Counted from the first letter of the stretch, positions 34,191 to 46,389 are shown. The stretch: DNA of 64,000 bases from Heterobilharzia americana (GCA_944470555.2 OX104127.1:119440741-119504740), one strand, 5' to 3'. Numbers and translations are program-made. Notes: generated by a model not told the origin, from the sequence alone.

Positions 34191-34564
34191 GAATTCAGCG
34201 AGTTGCGTGATCACATAGGTTACTGGACGATATCATAGTTCATGTTCAGTTTTGTCACCTGTTGAGTAACGTAGAAGTCAGGTGTATTATTGTGAGAAAA
34301 AGAAATTCAGTTGGTTTTTTAAATCATCAGCTTAAATTTCTGGGATGTGTTTCGCATGCGTAGTTACCATCCTCCCTGTCTCACATTGTTTTCTGAAGAA
34401 GTTTCAGGGCATGCAGTCTAAAGGTAGTTGACAAACCCCTGGCATGCCAGCGAAGTTTTGCCGTTGTCCGGAGTTATGTAGAGAAATGTAGACTAATCGC
34501 TTTGTCAGCGCGACAGCAGGAAACAGTGATTGAGACTAGGTTAGTTGGCCCGGAATCAACCTCA

Positions 34565-34810
34565 CTAGTGAAACTTACGCACACATTGTCTTCATATTGA
34601 ATTTCAACATTGTTTCATTCCTTCTTGCCTTCTAACCGGTACGGTCTACCACTTTTGACGGCTTCCCACCTTATGTGTTTGTTTTTCACCGTGATACATT
34701 CTCCCTTGTTGGGCTGATATCAGGTGTAGCAACCCGGACCGTTATGCAGTATATCCAGGTCCTATGTTACTGTGATCTTTCAACCGGTGGGGTTGAATGA
34801 CACCTTCAAA
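34565..34810 (+). repeat. Dispersed repeat, copy 2
   Basis: Diverged partner of 33950-34190 (CACACATTGTCTTCATA, TCAGGTGTAGCAACCCGG, GTTATGCAGTATATCCAGG, CTTTCAACCGG). It lies immediately left of a minus-strand LINE-F RT fragment, where that element's 3' part would be expected. Confidence 0.4.
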
Positions 34811-34879
34811 TCGAGAAATACTGTTAGTGTCGGCTGCCGGTACGCGTGTTTTTTCTAAAATCTGACGTATAGCGAATGT

Positions 34880-35700
34880 CTAATAAACAGTTTTGTACCT
34901 TTTCTGGTTTTCTTGGGCTCGCTGTTCGCTAGCTTCCTGTAGATGCCTTATATTTGTAGGACCTAGAAGCATAGACACCATATTCTTTCGAAAGATTCCC
35001 CTGTAGTTTTCTCGGTAGAATTTCTCTCCTTTCTTGAAGACCGGAATAGTCAGTGATTGAGACCAATTAGAGGGGATCACGTCTGACTCCCATGCACTAA
35101 CACTTCAGTTAACCTAACTCGTAGTCATCTTCCACCGTTCTTACATAACTCCGTTACCAATCCATCTGGCCCTGCTGCTGTTCCTCATTTCAGATTACTT
35201 ACCGCTTTTTAGACTTCTGCACGTGTTTGAAGTGCTATCGCAATGTTCTATCCAGGACCCAACTGGATAGTGGGTGATGGGATAGTGGCTAGAGGGCCGT
35301 CGAGCTAATCATCGAAGTGGTCCGTCCATCGTTCGAGTCGTCTGCTTTATGAGTGAATCACAAACCCATTCTCCTCTGATTTATTCTCATTGACTATTAA
35401 CCTTTTCACCCCTGTTTTCTTGTTATGCCTAAATAACTGTCTAGGGTTATCTATCTCCATTGTCGTTTCCATCTTTGTAGCCTTCTCTACCGCTCATGGT
35501 AATTGCGTAGACTTCTTTTAAGTCTACATTTGAATTACTTCCGCTCCTCATTGTGGTGGAAGCCTGCAGAAATGCGTCCACGCGCATGCATTAATTGTGT
35601 AGCTGGCGAGGTCATCTGATGCCCTCTCACTTCTCTCTGAAACTCACTTACGGCTTTTTTACATGAGACTGGAGATGTTGCTAGAATGCTCTACTTCGGC
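34880..35700 (-). mobile_element. LINE-F fragment (RT N-terminal part), decayed
   Basis: The minus strand shows NWSQSLTIPVFKKGEKFYRENYRGI, matching DLSQSLIIPVLKKGEKFYCYNHRGI of the longer copy at 39514-39131. Further blocks upstream (about 35150-35400) resemble the segment 39550-39760. Several stops. LINE-F is my label for a non-LTR family with an APE-type endonuclease that differs from the CR1 and SR2-like copies; among named schistosome LINEs a Perere-type element is the likely identity. Confidence 0.6.
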
Positions 35701-36649
35701 CTTAAGGGATCTGTTTTCAGATTATGTACAGATATAAGCCGGTGCATACAACAGTTGTAATATTATTGAGAATGTTTCCAAATTTTAGTATGCTAAAAGG
35801 TATACTGATAGTAATAGTCATAGTTGTATCGGCGGCAGTGTGAGCGAATGATACGATGAAGAATTTTGTCCAATCTCAGGAGGTCTGGGCAGTCGGTCTC
35901 GTGTAAAGCCACATGTGCTTCGTAAACTTACGAGGGATAATTCTCTCTTCTGGTAACCTCTGCAAGCATATGAGAAAGTCGAAGAAGGCAGCATCTTCAC
36001 ATCCATCTAGCGCAATGACTAGTGATGGACTTCCTTATGTACATCTTTTCCCTATTCTGCTCTTGGTTGGACGCAAAACAATACGACTGTCCACGTCTGT
36101 AACCATACCGTATCCTGGATATCTATGAATCTTTGATGTGTCTACCTCTTCTACACTTTTCCGGTAACCTTTGCGGGAACATCTCGAACAGGTCTATTAT
36201 GCAAGAGAGTTGGTCCTCATAATCTTCCGCAGGAAATATTGTAGCACGTAGAGGGAAGAGTAGTGAAAGTGAATGATTGCATTTATATCTCACAGCTTCT
36301 AATCTCCAAGGAGCCCACACTATTTTTGAAATCATATTTTACTTGGATACCACAGATTGACATCAGTATTAAGAAACAAATTCTTCATCAAAGTACTGCT
36401 TTTTAGTCAGTCATGGGTAATCTAAATACCAGACATTCATTCCACTCGTTCGAGACCGAGCTTATTAATTGCTTATTTTAATATGGATTAAGTCAACCCA
36501 GAGAAGTGAATTCTCCGGGTCGCCTCAGAACTGACCTACTAGTTGTGCAGACTAATAATTTTTAGGATTAGGCAAGAAACTGCAAGATTCTTAATCAGCT
36601 ATGAAATTCTACATTGTCTTCCATTTTTTTCAAGTTGACCAACCGACAA
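35701..36649. other. No gene recognised
   Basis: Intronic sequence. Two minus-strand frames of 60-70 codons (35818-36006, 36123-36335) share a GGTAACCT-TGC block and could be worn LINE endonuclease pieces, but no catalytic motif is visible. Confidence 0.35.
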
Positions 36650-37200
36650 AATCGACGTAGAACCTCGCACACAGGTGCATCGGCTCAAGTTGCCACACTT
36701 CGCAGTAGTATAAAGTGATGTCAAAGTAGTGTGAGAAAATAAACAATCTGAGGATAAGGTTAGTGCAAATATTTAACTTTTGAAAGATGTCAAGGAGTGA
36801 ATACATCTACACCACTGTGACCGATTGTCACCAAGAGTCCTCAACCACTGATTCCTTTTGTCTCCGGGACCCTAGCCGGACAGTTTACATCTCCGCACAT
36901 GGCTGAGACCGGAAGTCGGAGACTTCATGGAATAGTGCTAGGTCTTGGCCTAACCACGCTGAATCCTCTTCCAACCTAATCCAGCTTCCCCTAACATGGT
37001 ACATCGAGGTAGGCGACGGGTCGGCATGCCCAGTACATGTCCAGGCCATCTCAATTAACTAAGATTCACAACCTCATCAATCGGCTTACCTGTTTTGCCT
37101 AGTACCCTTCGCCCGACTGGCCTCAGCACTGCTCACATGATGACTCCACCAAACGTGAGCAATGCTACGAAGATATCTGTTATGGTTTCGAACACTAATG
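36650..37200 (-). mobile_element. LINE-F 3' end, cut by a TA microsatellite
   Basis: The minus strand reads the C-terminal LINE block (LRWxGHVLGMP, RRLPRCTML) near 37040-37010 and then the 3' UTR with GCATCGGCTCAAGTTGCCAC on the plus strand near 36678. Equivalent 3' ends lie at 37965-38550 and 49555-49870. The coding side stops where the (TA)n tract begins at 37207. Confidence 0.65.
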
Positions 37201-37206
37201 GTTATG

Positions 37207-37214
37207 TATATATA

Positions 37215-37307
<93 letters not shown>
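37207..37307. repeat. (TA)n microsatellite, about 100 bp
   Basis: Nearly pure TA repeat with one TT interruption near 37220. Open frames of alternating Tyr-Ile across it are artefacts. It abuts the left arm of the 324-bp inverted repeat. Confidence 0.95.
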
Positions 37308-37308
<1 letters not shown>

Positions 37309-37631
37309 CCGGATAAGACGTGGTAGCAGTAAGGTGTTTTTCTTGGATGACCAGCAGTACCACGCTGATACTACCTTCACAGCGGGAAGGGGGTGTTAGA
37401 AAAGGTGGGCCCGAGAAATATCACACTCTACCATACCCCATGGTCTTCCGCTGTCGGTGGTATGAGGTTTTTGTCTATCCAGCGTAAGGAACAATCAAGC
37501 TTCAAAACAATCCATCAAAAGGCTGTGTGATAGGCCTCAAGCAGATGTTCCATGGGCTTTGTGGTCACATAAATCTTTTTCTTTTCCAGCTATCTCAAAA
37601 AGACCTAGTCTTCCATGGTGTGAGTAGCTGA
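37308..37631 (+). repeat. Left arm of a 324-bp inverted repeat (LINE-F 5' leader)
   Basis: It begins GCCGGATAAGACGTGG and is repeated inverted at 41152-41475. I found only about three differences, all at the inner edge. TA flanks both outer ends (37306-37307 and 41476-41477). Because it is followed at 37737 by LINE-F endonuclease N-terminal sequence, and the right arm likewise precedes that of the long copy, the arms are the LINE-F 5' leader. Confidence 0.85.
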
Positions 37632-37960
37632 GCAGTGTCAACCACCCGCACACTTCCAGTAGTAGATAATACTTAATCACACACCCTATCCTCCTCAATT
37701 CCGTAACCTTCTCTGCCTCTACCTTCTGATATTAATATGAAGCCTTTTCCTCCTTCCCCAGCCTTTCACTCTGTGACCGTTGCTAACGGCCAAATCCATA
37801 GAAACCTCATTCGTAATCTCCTAAGACTTCACGATCAATTGCACGTAGGAGCTTCCAACCTACGAACTGTATACAAAATTGGACAGCAGGTATCACTTGT
37901 CGGAACTCTGGAATCTCTAGCCATGGATATATGCTGTGTCTGAGATAATCATCATCAAAA
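37632..37960 (+). pseudogene. LINE-F endonuclease N-terminus, inverted 5' fragment
   Basis: Plus-strand reading gives DQLHVGASNLRTVYKIGQQ and SLAMDICCVSE, corresponding to KLHIGAFNIHTIS and VCCVCETRIQDP of the long minus-strand copy near 40960-40850. The catalytic Glu (SE) is the last conserved residue before the sequence switches at about 37960 to the 3' end of the oppositely oriented copy. This is a 5' end fragment in plus orientation. Confidence 0.65.
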
Positions 37961-40900
37961 TCAACATAGGATCATGCATTTCTACGTAACGGTTCAAGTT
38001 GCCACATCTCATATCAATACATCAAGTAATAAGGTAATAAAATGGAAAGCGAAGGAAGAAAGGAAAATAGATCAAGAGAAGTAGAAAGTAGTAAGAGCGA
38101 GGGGGGGGAAGAGATGATGAGATTAAGTATGTCGGTTAAGATGAGGAGAATGTGTGTATACATCTGTGCCACTGATATCGGTTCTGAGATATATTGTCTA
38201 CAGTTACCAACCACTGGTTTCTCTTGTCCCATGGACCCCAACCGACCAGTCTGCACCGTCCTACATGGCTCAAATCAGCAGTCAAGGACTTTATGCAATG
38301 ATACCAAATTTAAGTCTGGCCAGCCCAAGCCTCTTCCCAGCCTGAAACTATATTGGCCAACATTGTGCAACGAGGTAGACGGTGTTTAAGCAAATGTAAC
38401 ACATGTCCCAGCCATCTCAGTCGGTGAAGGTTCATAACAGCATCAAGTGACTTACATCTTCCTAAAACTCCACACCTGACTTCTGTTACTAACATGGTGA
38501 CACCACGAAACATGGCCTATGCTGCGAAGGCAACGGTGGTCAAACACCTGAAGCCTTCTCATGTCTCCTACCTTAAATCGCTGCACTTCATAGCCATCCA
38601 GTAGACAGTCGGATATCGTGACGGTGCCACAGATGACGTATGTTGGCAAAAGCCAACCGAGCCTTTTGTATTCGTGCAGAGATTTTGTCGGTCACTGTGC
38701 TATCGGGGCTGATCTGACTTTCCAGGAAGTGAAGTGTTCAACGCATTCAATCACTTCACTCTTTACTGTTGGTTGGGACACCGCTGAAGACCAGTTGTGG
38801 AGCAACAGTTTGCCTTTGGGTGACATGAAACGCATCCCAAACATTCTCAAATTGCTAACTAAAATGTTAGCGTACTCGCCTAACAGAACTATACCATATG
38901 TGTATTCTAGGTCAACCAGAACTTCTCCTGTGATTAAGTCAATCCCTGTGCAGTCAGATATCCATAGAGAAACCTACATAAGAACGTCTATGATAAAACT
39001 CAATGAGAATGGAAAGAGTGGGCATCCTTGACGAGCACCACTCGATGTACACAGCTCACACGATATCTTATCATAGGTTCTGACACGCTCACAGGTGTTT
39101 GAGTAAAGAGCCTTCAATAAGGTGATGTACTTACTCGGTACCCCTTTCATTGAGAGACATTTCCATAAGACTTCTCGATCGACATAGTCTAATACCGCCT
39201 TCAAGTCGGGAAATACATCTATTGTCGGGCGTCGGTAAGCGTGCCGGTGTTACAGAACCTAACGGTGTGGATATTTGGTCGATAAACTCGTGGCCAGGTC
39301 TGAAACCTGCTTGGTTTTTCCGGGTTTGCTGTTCGCGAGTTCCACTAAGGCGTCTAGTGATTATAGGATCTAGAATCTTAGACATTATATTCGTTAAGCT
39401 GATTCCTCTGTGGTTATAGCAATAAAACTTCTCACCTTTCTTCAAGACTGGGATAATCAGTGATTGAGACAAGTCAGAGAGGATCGTATTTGACTCCCAC
39501 ACTCTAGTTAACACTTTATATAACTGAAAACTCTATCATTGTCTTTATATATCTCAGAAACTAGTCCATCTGATCCTGCTGCCCTTCTTTGTTTCAGGTT
39601 ACCTACCGCTTTCTCGATTTTTTGCAGGTGTTGATGGAGCCTATCTCAATGTTCTACTCAGGATCCAACTCGATAGCGGGCAACGCACTAATAGCTGGAG
39701 GCCAGTTGAACTGTTTCTCAAAGTTTTCTGCCCATCGTCCCAGTCGTCTCCCCTGCGAGTGAATTGTATACCCATGCTCCTCCGCTGTCTTACTAAAAAT
39801 TGACCTAATCGCCCCAGTTTCCTTATTAAATCCCACCAATAGTTTACTGTTACCTGTCACCGCTGCCTTTTCCATCTCTTCAACCTTTGCTCCCTACCAC
39901 TGTTCACGGTTATTGTGTAGACCTTTTCTCATTCTACATTTGAGTTGCATTCGCTCCTCATTGTACTCAGAGCCTACAGGTATGAGTTTGAGTGCATCCA
40001 CTGATTCAGAAGCTGCTGATATCCACTGGCTCTTTTTAACTACACTTTAACAGTCGGTTACGGTCTACAACGCTGTTTTTACAGTATACTGGAGATGGCA
40101 CCAAGCTGTTTCTTAGTGAGTGACAGCGTTGTGGTCCAATAACTGCCTATCCAGTTTTCCATTGAAAGCAACCTTAGTGCTTTCGTTATCCAGCTGCACT
40201 CGTAATGGTCTTGTTGCTTAGGTTTTCTACGTCCATTGAGGCGCAGACATGTACACGCTGGAACCAACACGTGCTCCAGAGAGAGCAGCAGTCCCCCACC
40301 GATGACTGATAGCAATATGGTCTAGTCTGTGTCCATCGTTGAGTTGAGCTTGGTGGATGTCATGTCAGATATCTTTTTTGTCTGAAGTTTGTGCTAACTA
40401 GGAATAAACGGTTATCTGAGCACAGCTGTAGTTGAGCCGGGGTTCCAAAAGCACCACCTAAGTGCCTTTCTGCCTGACAGCCTACCCACTTGTGCATTAA
40501 AATTATCTGCAAAGAGAGGAGGCTAGACAGTTTTCGGTAGAACACATCCTTTATTTCATCCGAACTGCAGTCAGTGGGTGCGTAGGCAGAGTACAAAGAG
40601 ATAACGGCGAGTCTCACTACTCCTTTTAGTTCTCACTATGCCATTCAGCTGGACAACGCATAGGCAACCATCAACTGAGATCCAGTCTATTAGTGAGCTT
40701 TCTGCCCTAGTGTTCAATCCTATGCCTACAACCGCAAGACTGCGAGAACTATTCATCCAATCTCCGGAAACTCGAAGGGTGAATTTTTGCGGATTCACTA
40801 TAGTGGCCGAGAGACGTTAAGTGAATAACCGCAATTGGGTCCTGTATCCGTGTCTCACAAACACAGCACACATTGACGGGCCAAGTTGCAATGAAGCTTG

Positions 40901-41475
40901 TTAGCCAATTTGATATAGTGTGGATATTGAAGGCTCCAATGTGTAATTTGGAGCGTCGTTTAACGAGACCAAGAATGCCCTTCTGTGGATCGAGATCGTT
41001 GTCGAAAGCTGAAGAGCTAGAAGAAAATAAAGATGATGTAGGATTGTAAACCGAAAAACGTGAAGGAAGCTTAGAAAGTGAAGATGAGGGGGGCGATAAC
41101 GGTCTAAAGGGACTTAAGCGCTGACAGAGTTGTGGGGGCGGTTAACTATTCCCGGCTACCCACACCATGGGAGACTAGGTCTTTTTGAGATAGCTGGAAA
41201 AGAAAAAGATTTATGTGACCACAAAGCCCATGGAACATCTGCTTGAGGCCTATCACACAGCCTTTTGATGGATTGTTTTGAAGCTTGATTGTTCCTTACG
41301 CTGGATAGACAAAAACCTCATACCACCGACAGCGGAAGACCATGGGGTATGGTAGAGTGTGATATTTCTCGGGCCCACCTTTTCTAACACCCCCTTCCCG
41401 CTGTGAAGGTAGTATCAGCGTGGTACTGCTGGTCATCCAAGAAAAACACCTTACTGCTACCACGTCTTATCCGGC
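37961..41475 (-). mobile_element. LINE-F, long decayed copy
   Basis: Minus-strand order: leader (41475-41152), endonuclease (about 41000-40080; LHIGAFNIHTIS, VCCVCETRIQDP, VISLYSAYAPTDCS at 40617-40360), spacer, reverse transcriptase (39514-38974; SQSLIIPVLKKGEKF, HRGISLTNIMSKIL, QAGFRPG, DYVDREVLWKC, SSGARQGCPLFPFSLSFIIDV), C-terminal block (LRWLGHVLHLLKHRLPRC at 38420-38350) and a 3' UTR ending near 37965. The YxDD palm block was not found in frame. Numerous stops and frame changes show it is old, although its leader is nearly identical to the inverted copy at 37308. Confidence 0.75.
41152..41475 (-). repeat. Right arm of the 324-bp inverted repeat
   Basis: Reverse complement of 37308-37631, essentially identical from the outer end (CGTCTTATCCGGC at 41463-41475) to GACTAGGTC at 41173-41181, with differences only in CTCCCATGGTGTGGGTAGCC at the inner edge. 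Confidence 0.85.
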
Positions 41476-41477
41476 TA

Positions 41478-43851
41478 GCAGCAGTAGGACTTCGCCCCAG
41501 ACCCCCATCATAGTGCAGTAATTTAAGCTACAAAAGTAACTATTTTTCGTCTTACCACTGTCTAACAGACCTTTCTAGTATAACGCGACATCGAGCGAAC
41601 AAGCGTTTCACTAGCATAGCTCGTTGGGTCATTGTGGCATGCAGGCTCATGCACCACATCAGTGTAGTAGTTATGGACCTGGCTTTCAAGTTGCTAGTTA
41701 TCATCAATCTAAATCTTCATTGTTTTCCCATGGTTTCGATGTCAATAATTATGTAATCATGGGCTTGAACATGGTGGACAGTGCAACTCAGTATCATAAG
41801 GTTCTTACATGTTAGGTGTGACTGATAACTGTGTGTATGAACGTTCATTCAGTTACTAAGTTACAGGTGTTGTTGCTCATTTATTATCATATAATTGATT
41901 TTCATATGGACTGATTAGAAGTTTTTCGGACATTTCACTCATAATATATAAGAAATATACCTACCTAAATTGTTACATTAAATTTGGTCATTGTATGAAA
42001 TTATCACATCGTGCTGTTCTTGGTTGGGCTTGCTGTTTCATTGGTATTACTTGGTATGTAAAGACTAATAATGGGAACTGATGATCTAGCTTATTTGTCT
42101 TATCAACTTATTTGAATGATAACGTCGAAAGCGTTTGAAACTAGAGTCTTTATTCTTTAAAAGTTAAATCAAAAGGGAGCGAGTCAAAGTTAGTAACTAT
42201 CTCAGTTGAAGACCTCTCATATATTGGTAAAGTTTCACTGTTATCTGCGTGTAGTGTAGTACCAAATAGGCGGATTCAGGGAAAAGTTGACATTTCCATA
42301 TTTTTGGATCTAAAATTTATGTTCACCCATCTCGAAAAATGTAGTAAAAATGTTGATGCTGAAGACATTTCTTGTTGTGAACGGTTTTTTAAGCAACAGT
42401 AGACTCAAAGGAAACCTTGTACTTTAGAGTAACCTTGACAAACTTCTTTATGATAAGCTTTCAATGAATATGTAAACTTAGTTTCATGTTGAAAAATATT
42501 TATTTAGCCTAAAATGCTTGTGGGTTTACTTTGGGTTGTGCATGAGAAACAGGACTGGTGCACTCAGAAGCGCAAGTAGCGATAAACAAATGAACGAAAT
42601 GTTTTTTTTATGTTTTTTGCTTGTTCTCACCCAATAATCATCAATAATATGTGTTCATTTTGAGCTTGAAAGGATCAAATCACACTATGATATCAGTCTG
42701 TAGTTCTCAGTTGAGCATTCATTGACTGGAACAATGTCAGATATGAGTTTTACAGTTGATGAATTCACTACTCCATATATCAAGCTTTAAAGGACGTAAG
42801 TCGTAGCTTATGTTCGACGATAGCATGTATTGGCCGACATGATCTTATCAGTTTGACGCATAGCAACTCACAGTGACTCAGTTTCATTCATTTTTGGTTT
42901 TGCTCTCAGACAGTGTCCCACGCCTACTTTACACTTAATCTCTTCATTTTCTCCTTTATCTAGTAGTTATTCCAACTTTTTTTCCATCTTTCAAAACTAT
43001 AGAAAATGAAGTTGGTGTATTTGTTTTGGCTTTTTATGAGCAAGGGAACGTGTAACAATGAAACCATAATGCTTAATTATCTCATTTAAAGTGACTTTCC
43101 TTTGAATTATTAATTGTTAAAGAATTGTAGTGTAAGAAACGACAATGACTGAGACGCAGGAAGGAGTGTTTTTTATTGAAATATTTTACAGTAGTAGTGA
43201 AATATTGTACACTTTCCACTAAGACAGTCATTTACACAATGTGTTTCGTTTTATCTTCTTCTCCTATCTCGATTTTCTCTTCATACACCCACATTGTCTC
43301 TTGCGTTTCTCTGCGTAGAGTATTTACCCATCGCTAATAAATGCCCATGACTTCTTCTACCCTCTCAAAATATACTAATTATATCCATTCTTATTAGTAG
43401 CACCCACTACAATAGTATTTATGTTCCCTCAGTGAATGAAAGACAAATACTATAATGATGAATAACACTTACTCAAATTTCTTCAAAACTTCAAATCTGA
43501 ACTTGATTCAGATACTTATAAATCGGTTAAAGATCAGGCGATTAAGGAGGCGGCTAACTCAAAGAATTCGTTACAGAAGACGGGAGAGTATTAATTTTTG
43601 TATAGAATTCCTATTACCTTCTTCGTAGATTGTATTGTAACATGACTGTGAAATGCACTGAAAAAAACTCGTTCAGTTCATTGTGAACTGAGAAAATAAA
43701 TAAACTAATTATATCCTCAAAAGTAGTTGCCTTCATGTTTCAATCTGGCTGTTGAGAATGATTTACCACTTTTATGAATAGTTACTAGTTCGACAAGATA
43801 TTCAGTATCATTTTTCCTATTTTACAGTGTCAATTTTTTTTTCTTTTTCAG
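41478..43851. other. Intron sequence without recognised features
   Basis: AT-rich DNA, 2.4 kb, the last part of the elongin B intron. Only short frames (63 codons or fewer) and no element similarity noticed. The T-rich run at 43835-43850 serves the splice acceptor. Confidence 0.5.
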
Positions 43852-43982
43852 TAACTGAAAAGTTCGAAGTATTAGACATTACACCGTATTCAAATCCTCC
43901 CGAATTACCAGAAGTTATGCGATCTCAGGAAAATTTACCACCACAGAGTGCTCCAGAACTTGTAGGTCAAGCAAAACCGTAA
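43852..43982 (+). CDS. ELOB: Elongin B, last coding exon (residues 83-125)
   Basis: It joins exon A in phase 1 (G|TA, Val83) and encodes TEKFEVLDITPYSNPPELPE, VMRSQENLPPQSAPE and LVGQAKP before TAA at 43980-43982. The family C-terminus in human is [20 protein letters not shown], so the exon identity is clear. The complete protein would have 125 residues, counting the missing methionine, against 118 in human; the extra length is in the polar tail. The exon was too short to stand out as an open frame and was found by extending the homology from the first exon. Confidence 0.93.
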
Positions 43983-44235
43983 AGTTTTTCAAAGTAATAC
44001 CATTACAGAAAGACAATCGATATTGTATCTTTTCTTTAAATATTCTTCTGTATTTGTAGCCCTTGACTTACTAGATTGTTTATTGTTCGCTTATTAGTTG
44101 GTTAATTCGGGGGCTTACATTGCAAGCAAGAATATATATTCATATTCACTAATTTGCTGTGCTTATCACTTATATTTTCCTAAAGAATTACTACTTTGTC
44201 TTTCTTTCTCTGTTGCTTCCCTCTATCTCTATTCG

Positions 44236-44241
44236 AATAAA
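44236..44241 (+). terminator. ELOB: Candidate polyadenylation signal of elongin B
   Basis: An AATAAA hexamer 254 bases after the stop codon, the first canonical one seen downstream. It would give a 3' UTR of about 280 bases. Cleavage position not determinable from sequence alone. Confidence 0.5.
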
Positions 44242-45084
44242 AAGTTTTCTTCTAAACACTTTATGAATGTGTTACGCTTTGTATGTGTTCGTATGTAGGT
44301 GTATACTGTTCACTCTAAAGAAACAGTTACATTTTAAGGTGCTTTTTTCTAGCCTTTTTTTTTTACTGCCTTCTATTTAATACAATCGATGTTTTATAGG
44401 AAATATCTTTCAAGGATAAGATTTAGGTTTATGCGAAAAATTGATGTCGTTGAATTAGTTGTTAAAGTTCATGACAACGTTTTCATCGTTCTTCTATATC
44501 AGTGATATCTTAGAAGTAAAGTTTTCAACAGTGGAGCATTCAGGTGTTCTTCTAAGTATATTTACTCTTGAAGTTTGTAATCAACTTTAATCATTTTATA
44601 TCGACGTACCTTATTGGTTATTTTATATGGATGACATTTATCTACTAGATGACAGATTTAAGCTTTACACTAGCTACTTCCGTTCTGGTTAACCAGTAAG
44701 TATTATTAACTATCACACCGATGTATTTCGTTATTGAGTTGCAGTGCCATATTGTATTGCTTATTCTGGAAGGTCTGTTCACCGCTTTTTGTTCATTAAA
44801 GATCATTTGTTTAAATGGTATTGATTTATTGTTGTTGATTGGACTGAATTGATCGATCTCTATCGGCATATGGGCTCCTTCACGAATGCTTCAATATTGC
44901 CTGTGTTTAAGTTACATATCCCACTGCTAACCACTAACCATCATTAATATATTCAAACATAAGCAATATTGAGGCAGCTGCGAAACAACCCATATCCTAA
45001 TAGAGATAGATCAATTCTGTCCACTCGATGACGGGATAATGCAACCAACAACAATAAAACTATACCCGTCGCATATGAAGTGGC
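44242..45084. other. No gene recognised
   Basis: AT-rich intergenic DNA after elongin B. A 74-codon minus-strand frame (44645-44869) shows no motif. Confidence 0.45.
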
Positions 45085-45265
45085 TATCGTGACTCAATGG
45101 TTTAGTGGATAACGCTCTAGCGTTTAAAGCTATCAGTTCGGAGTTCAAGTCCTAGTGGGAACAACATTGATCACTGGAAGCCAGGTGCATCCAATTGACT
45201 AACCCTAAATAGGACGAAACGCGTGTCTTGGATTCCACTGCCAGCCACTATCTATCATTCATATT
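45085..45265 (+). mobile_element. tRNA-derived SINE with hammerhead, alpha type, decayed
   Basis: A tRNA-like head with an A-box-like TGACTCAATGG (45100-45110) and B-box-like AGTTCAAGTCC (45142-45152) is followed by a segment with the layout of the schistosome alpha repeat hammerhead: GCATCCAA, CCCTAAATAGGACGAAACGC and GTCTTGGATTCCACTGC. SINEs with a type I hammerhead are known from schistosomes (Sm-alpha). No open frame. Same family as 60890-61065. Confidence 0.75.
45184..45238 (+). ncRNA. Hammerhead ribozyme relic, probably inactive
   Basis: Type I layout: stem I (CATCCAA 45188-45194 with TTGGAT 45228-45233, extended by GTG/CAC), stem II loop TAAAT, then GAAAC and cleavage triplet GTC at 45225-45227. 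The core that should read CTGANGA reads TTGACTA (45195-45201), changing C3 and G8, and stem II has lost two pairs (ACCC against AGGAC). Both changes hit residues needed for catalysis. Confidence 0.7.
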
Positions 45266-46389
45266 GATTCATTATGATAACCATCTTCAAAAGTCTTTCG
45301 GTAGGTATTTGCATACTTCGCATGCAGTTTAAGTCAATTAATTGTCCAGATTCTTGAGTGCAGAGAGAAATAATAAATGAAGATTTTCATAGATGTATTT
45401 TTATTGACTTTATAATATTATACAAAAATAACAAGAATACATGTCTAATAAAAATGCCGGTTTCATTTAGCGACATTGCTTTTCAACACTAGTACTCTGT
45501 ACTGCCCATATTCCATGTATGCATCAATTAAAATGAATTGCATGCTTTATTCACACGCATACAGTAGGTATGTGATTGTAAACCTTGATATTATCGGAAA
45601 TTCAATCTCTGGTGATCACTCAGCGCATATATTTTGTAAAGTTTGCTTTATGGGAAGCGGAATATAGTTCTACTCAAATTGGTACTCATTTTTTTTCAAT
45701 AACTAATCATTTTTTCTATGTGAAGATGATAGTTTGCTAACTAATGGATATTTATAACTCATACTGTATATTTGTGAAAATACAATATGTATGGACTGAT
45801 GAAAGATTTACGTAATTATCACGAGAGATGTTGTACTATGAAAGCCAAAATCCAGGGAAGATAATCGCAATAGAAGGCAGATATTACGACCTATTCAGGA
45901 GTTTGTAGTTAAAAAAAATCAGCGTTTATAATGACTACTGACTTACTTTAAGAACAGTTGGCTGCGTTGATGTTAGACAAAATTTATGTGACTTTTATCC
46001 ACGAATATTAGCTCTGGCTCCAGTTTAGTTTCTTCAAGACTGCGTTAATACTTGTATCTAGTGGTAGTAAGTGAAGTGTTTAGTGCGCAGGTGCCTTCAT
46101 GTATGTTGAAAATTATATCAACCGTAATGTATCAGGAACTGAAGAAATCTCAGCGGAGATACAAAAGGCTCGATTGATTTTCACTAATTCACTCCAGCTA
46201 TGATTTCTACAAGTAATCTAGTTGCCTGCTAAGCGTTGGCTACGCAATAGTTCACTGTATCCTACTATATAGCTATGATGCATTTCCATTAAAGGTGGAC
46301 GGCGTAAAAATATTTCGAAGCATTCATCGCGTGTTGTGAATTAGTGATGTCAGTCGTGCAGATATAAAATATCATCTTAGATCAGTTTT
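45266..46389. other. No gene recognised
   Basis: AT-rich intergenic sequence between a SINE and a deleted LINE. Only short frames without motifs. Confidence 0.45.

Larger units (their letters stand above)
32619..43851 (+). other. ELOB: Elongin B intron, 11.2 kb, filled with LINE-F copies
   Basis: The donor GTGAGC at 32619 and acceptor TTTTTCAG ending at 43851 (preceded by a ~30-base T-rich tract) restore the phase exactly: G plus TA gives Val83. Inside lie a two-copy repeat (33950-34810), decayed LINE-F pieces (34880-41475), a TA microsatellite and a 324-bp inverted repeat. The segments 32650-33940, 35700-36640 and 41480-43850 are AT-rich and show no gene. Confidence 0.85.

Noticed and set aside
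37195..37380. Tyr-Ile repeat frames on both strands
   Set aside because: They are produced by the TA microsatellite; no protein is supported.
37308..41475. DNA transposon with transposase
   Set aside because: Inverted ends and TA flanks suggested it, but the interior encodes LINE endonuclease and RT, not a transposase; kept only as an alternative reading in the findings.
45095..45160. tRNA gene
   Set aside because: Worn B box and no acceptor pairing; the downstream hammerhead relic identifies a SINE.
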